This document shows, piece after piece, positions 8,875-17,274 of a stretch of 64,000 nucleotides of DNA. The stretch comes from Bradyrhizobium sp. BR13661 (GTDB lineage Bacteria; Pseudomonadota; Alphaproteobacteria; Rhizobiales; Xanthobacteraceae), in assembly GCF_029892425.1 (NCBI RefSeq), contig NZ_JARXWB010000007.1, forward strand, positions 186,001-250,000, read 5' to 3'. Below the pieces are notes generated by a model. That model worked only from the letters and a program-made list of their open reading frames with translations. It did no database searches and was not told the DNA's origin. The translations under genes and the position numbers were made by a program. The first letter of the stretch is position 1; the number at the start of each line of letters is the position of its first letter.

Positions 8875-8939
8875 ATTCTCTCTCCTGTCAGCGCGATCTG
8901 ATCCGGCGGCCCCCCAAGGAGGCCCAGCAGGAGACCACG

Positions 8940-9605
8940 ATGTACACGCCACCCCATTTCAAGCCGGACCGCGCGGCGAGCCTGAAATTCGCGGGCGAGC
9001 GCGGCTTCGGCACCATGTGCGCCTTCGACGGCCACAAGCCGATTGCGTCGCCGTTGCCGTTCTACCTGACCTATGCCGCCGACGGCACGCCGCAGGCCGC
9101 CTTTCATGTTGCCCGTCACAATCCGTTGGTAAAGTTGGCGGATGGCGAGACCTCCTGGCTGCTCGCGGTCAACGGCCCGGATGCCTATGTGTCGCCAGAC
9201 TGGTACGTCTCGCCGGATCAGGTGCCGACCTGGCTCTACCAGTCGGTGCATCTGAGCGGCCCGGTGAAATTGTTGTCCGATCGCGAACTCGCGGTGCAGA
9301 TCGACACGCTCAGCGACATCTTCGAGAGCTGGCTGTTGCCGAAGAAGCCGTGGACGTCGGGCAAGATGACGGCCGGCCGGCTCGCGGCGCTGAAGAAGGG
9401 GATCGTGGGTCTGGTCATGACGGTTGAAGAGGTCGAAGGCAGCTTCAAGCTCAACCAGCACAAATCCGACGCCGATTACATGGCGATCGCCAACGCGCTC
9501 GGCGCGCAAGCCAATGCCGACGCGCGGGAGATCGCGCAACTGATGCAGGACGTGAGGCCGGAGGCCTTCGCGAACGAAACCATGCTCGAAAGGAGCGTAC
9601 CATGA
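8940..9605 (+). CDS. FMN-binding split-barrel protein, PaiB/negative transcriptional regulator family
   Basis: A 221-residue PaiB-like protein. It begins [11 protein letters not shown], the typical start of the family, and carries [18 protein letters not shown] and the conserved [17 protein letters not shown] segment of the FMN-binding split barrel. Members are described as transcriptional repressors or flavin-binding proteins, and the function of this one is not determined. GGAG lies 7 bases before the ATG. Its stop overlaps the argC start by four bases (ATGA), so the two are translationally coupled and presumably co-regulated from the leader upstream. Confidence 0.85.
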   Translation: MYTPPHFKPDRAASLKFAGERGFGTMCAFDGHKPIASPLPFYLTYAADGTPQAAFHVARHNPLVKLADGETSWLLAVNGPDAYVSPDWYVSPDQVPTWLYQSVHLSGPVKLLSDRELAVQIDTLSDIFESWLLPKKPWTSGKMTAGRLAALKKGIVGLVMTVEEVEGSFKLNQHKSDADYMAIANALGAQANADAREIAQLMQDVRPEAFANETMLERSVP

Positions 9606-10585
9606 GCCTCACTGAAGCCGCGAAAGCCCCGACCAACAATGCCGCGAAGAAGCCCGCCACCGTGTTCGTCGACGGTGGCTCCGGCACCACCGGGCTCGGC
9701 ATCAACGAGCGGCTGAAGCTCCAGAGCGACGTCGTGGTGAAGACCATCGCCGACGACAAGCGCAAGGACCCTGCGGCCAAGAAGGCGCTGATGGAGGAGG
9801 TCGATCTCGTCATCCTCTGCCTGCCTGACGATGCCGCCAAGGAGACGGTCGCGCTGATCGACAGCATGGGCGCCTCGGGACCGAAGGTGCTGGACGCCTC
9901 GACGGCCTACCGGGTCGCGCCTGATTGGGCCTACGGCTTTGCGGAGCTGGCGCCGGACCAGGCCGGCAAGATCAAGGCCGCGAAGAAGGTCTCCAATCCC
10001 GGCTGCTATCCGACCGGCGCAATCGCGCTGCTGCGGCCGATCGTCGATGCCGGCCTGTTGCCGCCTGACCATCCCGTCACCATCAATGCAGTGAGCGGTT
10101 ATTCCGGCGGCGGCAAGTCGATGATCGCAAGCTTCGAAGACGGCAGCGCGCCGTCCTTCGAGCTCTACGGCCTCGGCTTCGAGCACAAGCATCTGCCGGA
10201 AATGCAGCTCTATTCGCACCTGACGCGGCGTCCGATCTTCATTCCCTCGGTCGGCAATTACCGGCAAGGCATGCTGGTCTCCGTGCCGCTCCAGCTCGAC
10301 ACACTGCCCGGCAAGCCCACAGGGGCCGACCTGCAAGCAGCGCTAGCCAAGCGCTACGCCGGCTCGAAATACGTCTCGGCAATGCCGCTGCAGAACGAGG
10401 CGACCAAGAGCGGCAAGCTGGAGCCGGAGGCTCTCAACGAGACCAACAGGCTCGAGCTCTACGTCTTTGCCAGCGACAAGTACCATCAGGCGGTGCTGGT
10501 CGCGCGGCTGGACAATCTCGGCAAGGGCGCCTCGGGCGCAGCCGTGCAGAACATGCGGCTGATGCTGGGCCTGCCGGAGGAGTAG
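9602..10585 (+). CDS. argC: N-acetyl-gamma-glutamyl-phosphate reductase (short, type 2 ArgC)
   Basis: ArgC catalyses the NADPH-dependent reduction of N-acetyl-glutamyl-phosphate to the semialdehyde, the third step of arginine synthesis, in the cytoplasm. At 327 residues it is the shorter type. The nucleotide-binding [10 protein letters not shown] lies at residues 25-34 and the nucleophile is Cys135 in [11 protein letters not shown] conserved YSGGGKSMI follows, and the HLPEM motif is near residue 198. The N-terminal 18 residues are a low-complexity Ala/Lys extension. It is coupled to the paiB-like gene by a 4-base overlap. Confidence 0.93.
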   Translation: MSLTEAAKAPTNNAAKKPATVFVDGGSGTTGLGINERLKLQSDVVVKTIADDKRKDPAAKKALMEEVDLVILCLPDDAAKETVALIDSMGASGPKVLDASTAYRVAPDWAYGFAELAPDQAGKIKAAKKVSNPGCYPTGAIALLRPIVDAGLLPPDHPVTINAVSGYSGGGKSMIASFEDGSAPSFELYGLGFEHKHLPEMQLYSHLTRRPIFIPSVGNYRQGMLVSVPLQLDTLPGKPTGADLQAALAKRYAGSKYVSAMPLQNEATKSGKLEPEALNETNRLELYVFASDKYHQAVLVARLDNLGKGASGAAVQNMRLMLGLPEE

Positions 10586-10596
10586 GGCTTGCTCGT

Positions 10597-10643
10597 GCCC
10601 CGGACGCAGCGCAGCGTGAAGCGGTGCGCTGCTGAGCCGGGGC
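10597..10643. repeat. GC-rich palindromic element between convergent genes
   Basis: GCCCCGG (10597-10603) is the inverted copy of CCGGGGC (10637-10643). Inside, CAGCGCA and TGCGCTG also pair around a short loop, giving a long hairpin. It lies between the convergent argC and carbamoyltransferase-like genes. There is no T run, so it is more like a dispersed palindromic repeat than a standard terminator, though it may slow transcription from both sides. Confidence 0.55.
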
Positions 10644-10666
10644 CCATCCTTCATCGCTGAGGCTGC

Positions 10667-11533
10667 TCAGCCTGCGACCCATTCCAGCAGCGCGTTTTGC
10701 AGATGTAGCAGATAGGCCTTCGCGGCAGCGCTCTGACAGGCAGCGTGGCTCATCGCGTCAGGCGTCACCTCCTGGCCCCTCGTCACTGGCGGGCAGGGGA
10801 GGAACATCACCTCGCTGCGGCATTTGTCGAGCAGCGAAGCGGATATCCGGTAGCGGGCGAGTTGATCCTTATGCGCGCCGTCAAGCCAGCAATCGGTGAT
10901 GATCACGTCCGCGTCGTGCAGGGCGTCGAGATCGATGCTTGCCGAAAAGTGCGGGCTCGCGATGTCCCTGATATGCCACTCCGCCGGATAGATTTGGGTC
11001 ACCTGGATCGGCAGGGCGATCGAGGCTTCAACCCAGGACCGGAGGATGTTGGCATCCGGTGCAACGCCGACCACCTTCAAGCCGTCGAGGCCCGCTCTCT
11101 TGCTCCTGACATAGGCGAGATCGCCGAGCGTTTCGCACGGATGGTTTGACCGCGTTCTGGCATTGATGACTGGCGCTTCCGCGCTGACCGCGAGCTCTTG
11201 CAGAGCCGACAGCTCCCGCGTGCGCACAACCAGCATGTCGAACCAATTGTCGAGATATGCCGCCAGATCCGCCGTGGCTTCAGCGGCATTGAGCCTGACG
11301 GGCGAATGCACGCAGAGGCCGCCCATCGCCTGGATGCCGAGGTCGAAGGCGGTGGTATTCCGCCATCCGCCATCGTCGACGATGAGCGCGATACGCTTTC
11401 CGGCTAGCGTTTGCGGCATCACGCGGTCGCGCCAGGCCGCCGCGAGGATTTGCGCACGGTCCAGGATCGATCCGATCGTGTCCGCGCTCAGATCCTGGAA
11501 CTGGAGAAAATCCCTGGTGGGTTCTCGATGCAT
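10667..11533 (-). CDS. Divergent aspartate/ornithine carbamoyltransferase-family protein
   Basis: A 288-residue protein with the fold signature of carbamoyltransferases but altered active-site motifs. The carbamoyl-phosphate loop, normally STRTR, aligns to GWRNT (residues 56-60, with Arg58 kept). HPCQ appears as HPCETLGDL (131-139). The HCLP region is replaced by LPCPPVTRGQEVT (245-257), which still keeps the RG-EV part of ornithine enzymes. It may use another substrate, act as a regulator or be inactive. It is not the housekeeping ArgF on this evidence, despite argC lying next to it in convergent orientation. It follows the MAPEG gene by 32 bases on the same strand. The ATG at 11533 lacks a clear ribosome site. 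Confidence 0.7.
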   Translation of the reverse strand: MHREPTRDFLQFQDLSADTIGSILDRAQILAAAWRDRVMPQTLAGKRIALIVDDGGWRNTTAFDLGIQAMGGLCVHSPVRLNAAEATADLAAYLDNWFDMLVVRTRELSALQELAVSAEAPVINARTRSNHPCETLGDLAYVRSKRAGLDGLKVVGVAPDANILRSWVEASIALPIQVTQIYPAEWHIRDIASPHFSASIDLDALHDADVIITDCWLDGAHKDQLARYRISASLLDKCRSEVMFLPCPPVTRGQEVTPDAMSHAACQSAAAKAYLLHLQNALLEWVAG

Positions 11534-11565
11534 TGGCTAGGCGCTGCCGCGCGTCCGCGGCGCGG

Positions 11566-11964
11566 TCAGAGCACCTTGAAGATCGCCAGCGCCAGCACGG
11601 CCTGCGCGGCAAAGCCGACGGTGAAGGCGATCGTGCGGAACACCGGGATGCCGAGCGCATAGACGATCAGGTGCGCGACGCGCGCCCAGAAATAGACCAC
11701 GCAGGCGAGCACCGTCCATTTCGAGGAATAGTCGATCGCATTCAGGATCAGCACCAGCGGCGCGAACAGCACGAGGTTCTCGACCGCATTGTCATGCGCG
11801 AACATCAACCGGTTGGCCCATTCGGCATGCGGCTTGTCGCCGCGCGAGGGGTTGGCCATGGCGCCACCGAGCCCGCGAACCTGGCAGCGGTTGATGGTGT
11901 AGGGAATCCAGAGGATCCCGGTCAGGATCACCGTACAGGTCAGCCAGAACAATTCACGCGTCAT
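11566..11964 (-). CDS. MAPEG family membrane protein
   Basis: A 132-residue, four-helix membrane protein of the MAPEG family (membrane-associated proteins in eicosanoid and glutathione metabolism). It carries the family pattern HDNAVENLVLFAPLVL and ARVAHLIVYALGIPVFRTIAF. Bacterial members are often annotated as glutathione-transferase-like, but the substrate is unknown. It is the first of a possible two-gene unit with the carbamoyltransferase-like gene. Confidence 0.85.
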   Translation of the reverse strand: MTRELFWLTCTVILTGILWIPYTINRCQVRGLGGAMANPSRGDKPHAEWANRLMFAHDNAVENLVLFAPLVLILNAIDYSSKWTVLACVVYFWARVAHLIVYALGIPVFRTIAFTVGFAAQAVLALAIFKVL

Positions 11965-12022
11965 AACCCGGTCCCCTCCAAAATCGATGCCGTGAGCTTA
12001 TACGAAAACGCGCGCCGTCGCG

Positions 12023-13852
12023 CTATGCGCGAACCCTGACATAGCTGCCGGGCGCGTCCTCGATCGGGGGCCACGCTTCGCTTCCGACGCTGCGTGCCGG
12101 CACTTCCTCCGGATCGAGCCCGCCCAGCCATTCGCGCCAGTCCGGCCACCATGAGCCCTTGTGCTCGACCGCGCCCTTCATCCACTCCGCGACATTGGCG
12201 GCCTTGATGTTGTCGTTGGTCCAGTACTGGTACTTGTTCGAGGCCGGCGGATTGACGACGCCGGCGATGTGGCCGGAGCCCGACAGGACGTACTTCACGG
12301 GGCCGCCGAAGAATTGCGAGCCGTACAGCACCGATTCCGCCGGCGCGATGTGGTCCTCGCGCGTGGCGAGGTTGTAGACGGGCACCTTGACCTTGGAGAG
12401 GTCGAGCAGCGTGTTGTCGAGCACCATGGTGCCGGTCGACAGCCTGTTCTCCAGGTAGCAGTTGCGCAGATAATAGGAATGGTTCGCCTGGGTCATCCGC
12501 GTCGCGTCGGAATTCCAGTGCAGCAGGTCGAACGCGCTCGGCTGCTGGCCCTTGAGGTAGTTGCTGACGACGTAGGACCAGATCAGATCGTTGGAGCGCA
12601 GCATGTTGAAGGCCATCGCCATCTTCGAGCCTTCGAGCACGCCTGACGCCTTCATGTCCTGCTCGAGCGCCGCGATCTGCTCCTCGTCGACAAAGACGAG
12701 GAGATCGCCGGCATGGGTGAAATCCACCTGGGCGGCAAAGAACGTCGCCGAGGTCACGCGCTGACGGCGCTTCTCGGCGAGCCAGGCCAGCGTGGTTGCG
12801 AGCATGGTGCCGCCGACGCAATAGCCGGCCGTGTGAACCTTCATCTCGCCGGTGATCTTCTCGATCACGTCCATCGCCGTGAGCGGACCTTGCTTCATGT
12901 AGTCTTCCCAGCTCTTGGCGCCGAGGCGCTTGTCGGGGTTGACCCATGAGATCACGAACACGGTGATGCCCTGGTCGACGCACCACTTGATGTAGGATTT
13001 CTCCGGCTTGAGATCGAGGATGTAGAACTTGTTGATCCAGGGCGGCACGATCAGCAGCGGCGTGCGCAGCACCGTCTCCGTGGTCGGAGAATACTGGATC
13101 AGCTGCATCATTTCGTTCTGGTAGATCACCTTGCCCGGCGTCGTCGCCATGTTGACGCCGACGACGAGATTGTCCGGGTTGGACTGGCGGATCTTCAGCA
13201 TGCCCTTGCCGGCGGCAATGTCCTCCGCCAGCATGGTCAGGCCGCGCGCGAGGTTCTCGCCGCTGCTCGCAACCGTCTCGCGCAGCACTTCCGGATTGGT
13301 CAGCACGAAGTTCGAGGGCGAGATCGCGTTGGTGACCTGCTGGACGTAGAACTCGGCCTTGCGGCGGGTCGCCGGATCGAGCTCGGCGTCTTGCACCAGC
13401 TCCTGCGCCCATTTGCTGGTGAGCAGATAGAGCTGCATCATGAAGTCGAAGAACTGGTTCGACTTCCATTCCGGATCGGCAAAGCGCTTGTCGCGCGGCG
13501 AGGGCGCGATCGCGGGTTGCGCCTCCTGGCCGGCCATCCGTCGCGCCGCCGAGCCCCAGAGATCGAGATAGTCCTTGGCGAGCTTGGTCTGGACGTCGGA
13601 TGCACGCGACTGGTCCGACAGCCAATATTCGGCGACCGAGGTGAAAGTCTTGACGACCTCGGTAAGCTCGGCTGGCGGACGATCCTGCACTTCGCCGCTC
13701 TCGCGCGGCTTCAGATACGCGGCGAGCGCCTTGCCGCCGCTCTCCATCGCCCGCGCGACATTCATCGCGAAGGCTTCCGCATCGAACTTCGTTTCAGACT
13801 TTGTCCCGGACGTCGAGCCGGACTTGGGCGTGTCGGTCGTGGCGGTACTCAT
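12023..13852 (-). CDS. phaC: Class I poly(R)-hydroxyalkanoate synthase
   Basis: PhaC polymerises (R)-3-hydroxyacyl-CoA into polyhydroxyalkanoate granules. The 609-residue length fits class I enzymes. The lipase-like box GYCVGG contains nucleophile Cys345. Asp500 (ATREDHIAP) and His528 (GSGHIAG) complete the triad. The N-terminal alpha/PHB-polymerase-N region with WKSNQFFDFMMQLYLL is present, and the conserved ISWVNPDKRL precedes the box. A Ser/Thr/Lys-rich stretch of about 20 residues forms the extreme N-terminus. No phasin or phaA/B genes are next to it. Long reading frames in other phases over this gene are shadows. Confidence 0.95.
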   Translation of the reverse strand: MSTATTDTPKSGSTSGTKSETKFDAEAFAMNVARAMESGGKALAAYLKPRESGEVQDRPPAELTEVVKTFTSVAEYWLSDQSRASDVQTKLAKDYLDLWGSAARRMAGQEAQPAIAPSPRDKRFADPEWKSNQFFDFMMQLYLLTSKWAQELVQDAELDPATRRKAEFYVQQVTNAISPSNFVLTNPEVLRETVASSGENLARGLTMLAEDIAAGKGMLKIRQSNPDNLVVGVNMATTPGKVIYQNEMMQLIQYSPTTETVLRTPLLIVPPWINKFYILDLKPEKSYIKWCVDQGITVFVISWVNPDKRLGAKSWEDYMKQGPLTAMDVIEKITGEMKVHTAGYCVGGTMLATTLAWLAEKRRQRVTSATFFAAQVDFTHAGDLLVFVDEEQIAALEQDMKASGVLEGSKMAMAFNMLRSNDLIWSYVVSNYLKGQQPSAFDLLHWNSDATRMTQANHSYYLRNCYLENRLSTGTMVLDNTLLDLSKVKVPVYNLATREDHIAPAESVLYGSQFFGGPVKYVLSGSGHIAGVVNPPASNKYQYWTNDNIKAANVAEWMKGAVEHKGSWWPDWREWLGGLDPEEVPARSVGSEAWPPIEDAPGSYVRVRA

Positions 13853-14105
13853 GAGGACAACAGTAACGATTCATTCCGTATTCGTCACCGCGAAGCTCGC
13901 TGGTTTCACGCCAAACGGGCGCGAAGATGTGCTGCAGTGCGACAAGGCTTCTTGCTTTTGTCACAATCGCAGTGCACCTCTCGTCCCGTGGGCCTTGGAT
14001 GATTTCTCGCTCGTACCATTTGTGGGCAGCAATGGTTTGAGCTTGGGCAGGTTGTTGGTTAAGTTACCGGCAGCCTTGCATTGGGACGAGTAGGGGAATT
14101 CCCAA

Positions 14106-14381
14106 GTGTTGGCGTTGTGGGACCTGCAAAAGTCGCTGCCGGTGTCTGGCGCGCTGCTGATCGCAGCGCTTGCCTTGGGCGGCTGCTCGAGTCAATTGGC
14201 CGACTACACACCCGCCGACGCGCAGGCTCATCCGAGGGAGCCTGGCGCTTACCTTCCGGTGCACGATCTGCCGCCGGACCGCGATCAGGCCATCATCCCA
14301 CCGGACCAGCGCGCCAAGATCGAGGCGGAGCTAGCCGCGGCCCGCGACCGCCAGTCCGTTGCCGCAAAGGACGCCAAATAG
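14106..14381 (+). CDS. Small putative lipoprotein, GTG start
   Basis: A 91-residue protein with a lipoprotein signal: hydrophobic LPVSGALLIAALALGGC ends in the lipobox LGGC followed by SS. The mature part is Pro/Asp/Ala-rich and ends in a short charged helix (IEAELAAARDRQSVAAKDAK). The start is GTG, with AGGGGA 9 bases upstream inside the palindrome GGGAATTCCC (14094-14103). Function unknown. It stands alone between phaC (divergent) and the aminotransferase. Confidence 0.75.
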   Translation: MLALWDLQKSLPVSGALLIAALALGGCSSQLADYTPADAQAHPREPGAYLPVHDLPPDRDQAIIPPDQRAKIEAELAAARDRQSVAAKDAK

Positions 14382-14624
14382 GGCGGCTGGCAGCAACTGG
14401 ACGGCCGCAGCGAGCTGCAAGGTAATCGCTGGCGCCCCCGCTACTCCGTGCTAAAAAGACCTCAATTCAGCCGAGAGTCAGGGCGAAGGAGTTCAGTCCG
14501 CGTCGCCGAAATTCACTCCAAGTATTTGATTGTGGGTGATTTTCGGCGCGAGGCGAGGTCTCCTCGAAGGGTGTTTGTCGCCCTTCGATTCTGTCCTGAC
14601 CGGTTGCCCGGAGCCCAGAGAGCC

Positions 14625-15845
14625 ATGGACGAATTTTACCGCATCCGCCGCCTTCCGCCTTACGTCTTCGAGCAGGTCAACCGGGCCAAGGCGGCCGCGC
14701 GGAATGCCGGCGCCGACATCATCGATCTCGGCATGGGCAACCCGGACCTGCCGGCTCCGCCGCATGTGCTGGAGAAGCTCAAGGAGACGCTGGGCAAGCC
14801 GCGCACCGACCGCTACTCGGCCTCCCGCGGCATCCCCGGCCTGCGCCGGGCCCAGGCCGCCTATTACGAGCGCCGCTTCGGCGTGAAGCTCAACCCCGAC
14901 ACCCAGGTGGTGGCGACGCTCGGCTCGAAGGAAGGCTTTGCCAACGTGGCGCAGGCGATCACCGCGCCGGGCGACGTCATCCTCTGTCCGAACCCGAGCT
15001 ATCCGATTCACGCCTTCGGCTTCTTGATGGCGGGCGGCGTGATCCGCTCGGTGCCGTCGGAGCCGACGCCGCAATTCTTCGAGGCGGTGGAGCGGGCGAT
15101 CGTGCATTCGATCCCGAAGCCGCTCGCGCTCGTGGTCTGCTATCCCTCGAACCCGACGGCCTATGTCGCGAGCCTGGATTTCTACAAGGACCTCGTCGCG
15201 TTCGCGAAGAAGCACGAGATCCTGATCCTGTCCGATCTCGCTTACGCCGAAGTCTATTTCGACGAGAGCAATCCGCCGCCCTCGGTGCTGCAGGTGCCCG
15301 GTGCGATCGACGTGACCGTCGAGTTCACCTCGATGTCGAAGACCTATTCGATGGCCGGCTGGCGCATGGGCTTCGCGGTCGGCAATGATCGCGTGATCGC
15401 AGCACTCGCCCGGGTCAAATCCTATCTCGATTACGGCGCGTTCACGCCCGTGCAGGTCGCAGCGACCGCTGCGCTGAACGGTCCCGACGATTGCATCAAG
15501 GAAATGCGTGACACCTATCGCAAGCGGCGCGATGCGCTGGTGGAATCGTTCGGCCGCGCCGGCTGGGAGATCCCGCCGCCGGAAGCGTCGATGTTTGCCT
15601 GGGTGCCGCTGCCCGAAGCGTTCCGCAGCGTCGGCAGCATGCAATTCGCAACCCTGATGGTGGAGAAATCAGGCGTCGCGGTCTCGCCCGGCGTCGGATT
15701 CGGCGAGCATGGTGAAGGATATGTCCGCATCGCCATGGTGGAAAACGAGCAACGGATCAGGCAGGCCGCGCGCGGCGTGCGCCGCTTCCTTGAAAGCGGC
15801 CTCGAAACGTTGCACAACGTCGTTCCGCTCGCCAACAGGCGCTAA
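14625..15845 (+). CDS. Class I/II PLP-dependent aminotransferase (AlaC / LL-DAP aminotransferase-like)
   Basis: A 406-residue fold-type I aminotransferase. Motifs are IDLGMGNPDLPAP at the N-terminus, NPSYPIHAFG, YPSNPTAY, the aspartate in LSDLAYAEVYFD, the Schiff-base lysine in SMSKTYSMAGWRMGF and the C-terminal arginine in GYVRIAMV. The start at 14625 (MDEFYRIRRLPPY) matches the conserved N-terminus of this subgroup. The frame continuing to 14448 is untranslated leader. It lies 28 bases before hom, so the pair probably form an amino-acid metabolism unit. Alanine or aspartate-family aminotransferase activity is plausible, but sequence alone does not settle the substrate. Confidence 0.88.
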   Translation: MDEFYRIRRLPPYVFEQVNRAKAAARNAGADIIDLGMGNPDLPAPPHVLEKLKETLGKPRTDRYSASRGIPGLRRAQAAYYERRFGVKLNPDTQVVATLGSKEGFANVAQAITAPGDVILCPNPSYPIHAFGFLMAGGVIRSVPSEPTPQFFEAVERAIVHSIPKPLALVVCYPSNPTAYVASLDFYKDLVAFAKKHEILILSDLAYAEVYFDESNPPPSVLQVPGAIDVTVEFTSMSKTYSMAGWRMGFAVGNDRVIAALARVKSYLDYGAFTPVQVAATAALNGPDDCIKEMRDTYRKRRDALVESFGRAGWEIPPPEASMFAWVPLPEAFRSVGSMQFATLMVEKSGVAVSPGVGFGEHGEGYVRIAMVENEQRIRQAARGVRRFLESGLETLHNVVPLANRR

Positions 15846-15873
15846 TTCTCTTCTGCAGGTTCACTAAAGCATC

Positions 15874-17190
15874 ATGGTTGCACCCCTGAAAGTGGGCATA
15901 GCGGGGCTCGGCACCGTGGGCGCCGAAGTTATCCGTTTGATCGAGACCCAGGCCCGCGTGCTCGCCGGCCGCAGCGGCCGCGGCATTCGTGTCGTCGCCG
16001 TCACCGCGCGCTCGAAGGCGAAGAAGCGCAACATCGATCTGCGTGGCGTCGAATGGGCCAAGGATCCGCTTGCGCTCGCCACGCATCCGGAGGTCGACTG
16101 CTTCGTCGAACTGATGGGCGGCGCCGGCGATCCCGCGCTGTCCGCAGTCGAAGCTGCGCTCAACGCCGGCAAGTCGGTCGTCACCGCGAACAAGGCGCTG
16201 CTTGCGAAGCACGGTTTGAAACTGGCAAAAGCCGCCGAAAAGCATGGCGGCGCGCTGAATTTCGAGGCAGCCGTCGGCGCCGCGATCCCCGTCATCAAGA
16301 CGTTGCGCGAAGGGCTCGCCGGAACCGGCATCAACCGCGTCTACGGCATCCTCAACGGCACCTGTAACTATATCCTGACCCGAATGGAGCAGGAGGGCCT
16401 GTCCTTCGCCGAGTGTCTCAAGGATGCGCAGCGGCTCGGCTATGCCGAGGCCAATCCGTCCTTCGACGTCGACGGCCACGACACCGCGCAGAAGCTCGCC
16501 ATTCTCGCCAGCCTCGCCTTCGGCACGAAAGTTGCTCAAAGCGCGGTGTATGTCGAAGGCATCTCCTCCATCGCGCCGGAAGATCTGCGCGCAGCCGCTG
16601 ATCTCGGTTACCGCGTCAAGCTGCTCGGCGTTGCCGTTCGCACCGCCAAGGGCATCGAGCAGCGCGTGCATCCGACCATGGTTCCCAAGACATCCTCGAT
16701 CGCGCAGGTGATGGGTGTCACCAACGCGGTCACGATCGATGGCGAGGGCATTCCGCCGATCACGCTGGTCGGTCCCGGCGCCGGCGGTGCTGCGACCGCG
16801 TCCGCCGTCGTTGCCGATATCGCCGACGTCGCGCGCGGCATTCGCGCCAATCCGTTCGGCCGGCCGATCGCGCAACTGCGCGACACCAAGAAGGCGCCGA
16901 TGGAGCGGCACGAAGGCGGCTACTACATCCGCCTTCTGGCGCGCGATTTTCCGGGCACCGCGGCTGCGATCGCCACCCGGCTCGCGGAGCAGAAGATTTC
17001 GATCGAGTCGATCGTGCAGCGCCATCCCAATGGCGGCGCCGCCCCGGCCAATGGCAAAGCCGTGCCCGTGCCCGTCATCCTGATCACCTACGCCACGCAT
17101 GAGGACGCCGTGCGCCGCGCGCTCGCCGCCGTGCAGAAGGACAAGGTGATCAGCGGACGGCCGCAGGTCATACGGATTGAGAAGAACTAG
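15874..17190 (+). CDS. hom: Homoserine dehydrogenase
   Basis: Hom reduces aspartate semialdehyde to homoserine for threonine and methionine synthesis. It is 438 residues with an N-terminal Rossmann motif GIAGLGTVGAEV, catalytic-domain signatures VVTANKALLAKHG and INRVYGILNGTCNYILTRM, and an ACT-type C-terminal domain (from about residue 350, YYIRLLARDFPGTAAAIATRL) for feedback control. It follows the aminotransferase and precedes glpX by 84 bases that hold an 18-bp palindrome. The hom-glpX pairing is common in Rhizobiales. Confidence 0.95.
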   Translation: MVAPLKVGIAGLGTVGAEVIRLIETQARVLAGRSGRGIRVVAVTARSKAKKRNIDLRGVEWAKDPLALATHPEVDCFVELMGGAGDPALSAVEAALNAGKSVVTANKALLAKHGLKLAKAAEKHGGALNFEAAVGAAIPVIKTLREGLAGTGINRVYGILNGTCNYILTRMEQEGLSFAECLKDAQRLGYAEANPSFDVDGHDTAQKLAILASLAFGTKVAQSAVYVEGISSIAPEDLRAAADLGYRVKLLGVAVRTAKGIEQRVHPTMVPKTSSIAQVMGVTNAVTIDGEGIPPITLVGPGAGGAATASAVVADIADVARGIRANPFGRPIAQLRDTKKAPMERHEGGYYIRLLARDFPGTAAAIATRLAEQKISIESIVQRHPNGGAAPANGKAVPVPVILITYATHEDAVRRALAAVQKDKVISGRPQVIRIEKN

Positions 17191-17195
17191 ACTAT

Positions 17196-17213
17196 GCGGT
17201 TCGAACGAACCGC
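17196..17213. promoter_or_regulatory. 18-bp perfect palindrome between hom and glpX
   Basis: GCGGTTCG-AA-CGAACCGC is perfectly symmetrical, in the 84-base gap 5 bases after the hom stop. It could be a protein-binding site or a short RNA hairpin separating hom from glpX. There is no T run. Confidence 0.4.
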
Positions 17214-17274
17214 TGAGGTTGCGAGTTGACGCGGGCAGGGATCCTGTCCCGAACCGATTTGAAGGAGTGAGCCG

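Noticed and set aside
8695..8901. A 68-codon ORF upstream of paiB
   Set aside because: It runs through the promoter and in a different frame from the Arg leader; its translation is low-complexity Arg/Pro/Ser.
10597..10643. An intrinsic terminator for argC
   Set aside because: The hairpin lacks a T run on either strand, so it is listed as a palindromic repeat.
9602..11533. Arginine operon containing argC and an ornithine carbamoyltransferase
   Set aside because: The two genes are convergent, and the second has lost the standard carbamoyl-phosphate motif, so it cannot be called argF.
11961..13625. A 554-codon frame overlapping phaC in another phase
   Set aside because: Repetitive Arg/Gln/Gly translation without a family signature; the PhaC frame has the full triad.
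14448..14624. N-terminal extension of the aminotransferase
   Set aside because: The in-frame extension has no conserved features, and the ATG at 14625 gives the family N-terminus.
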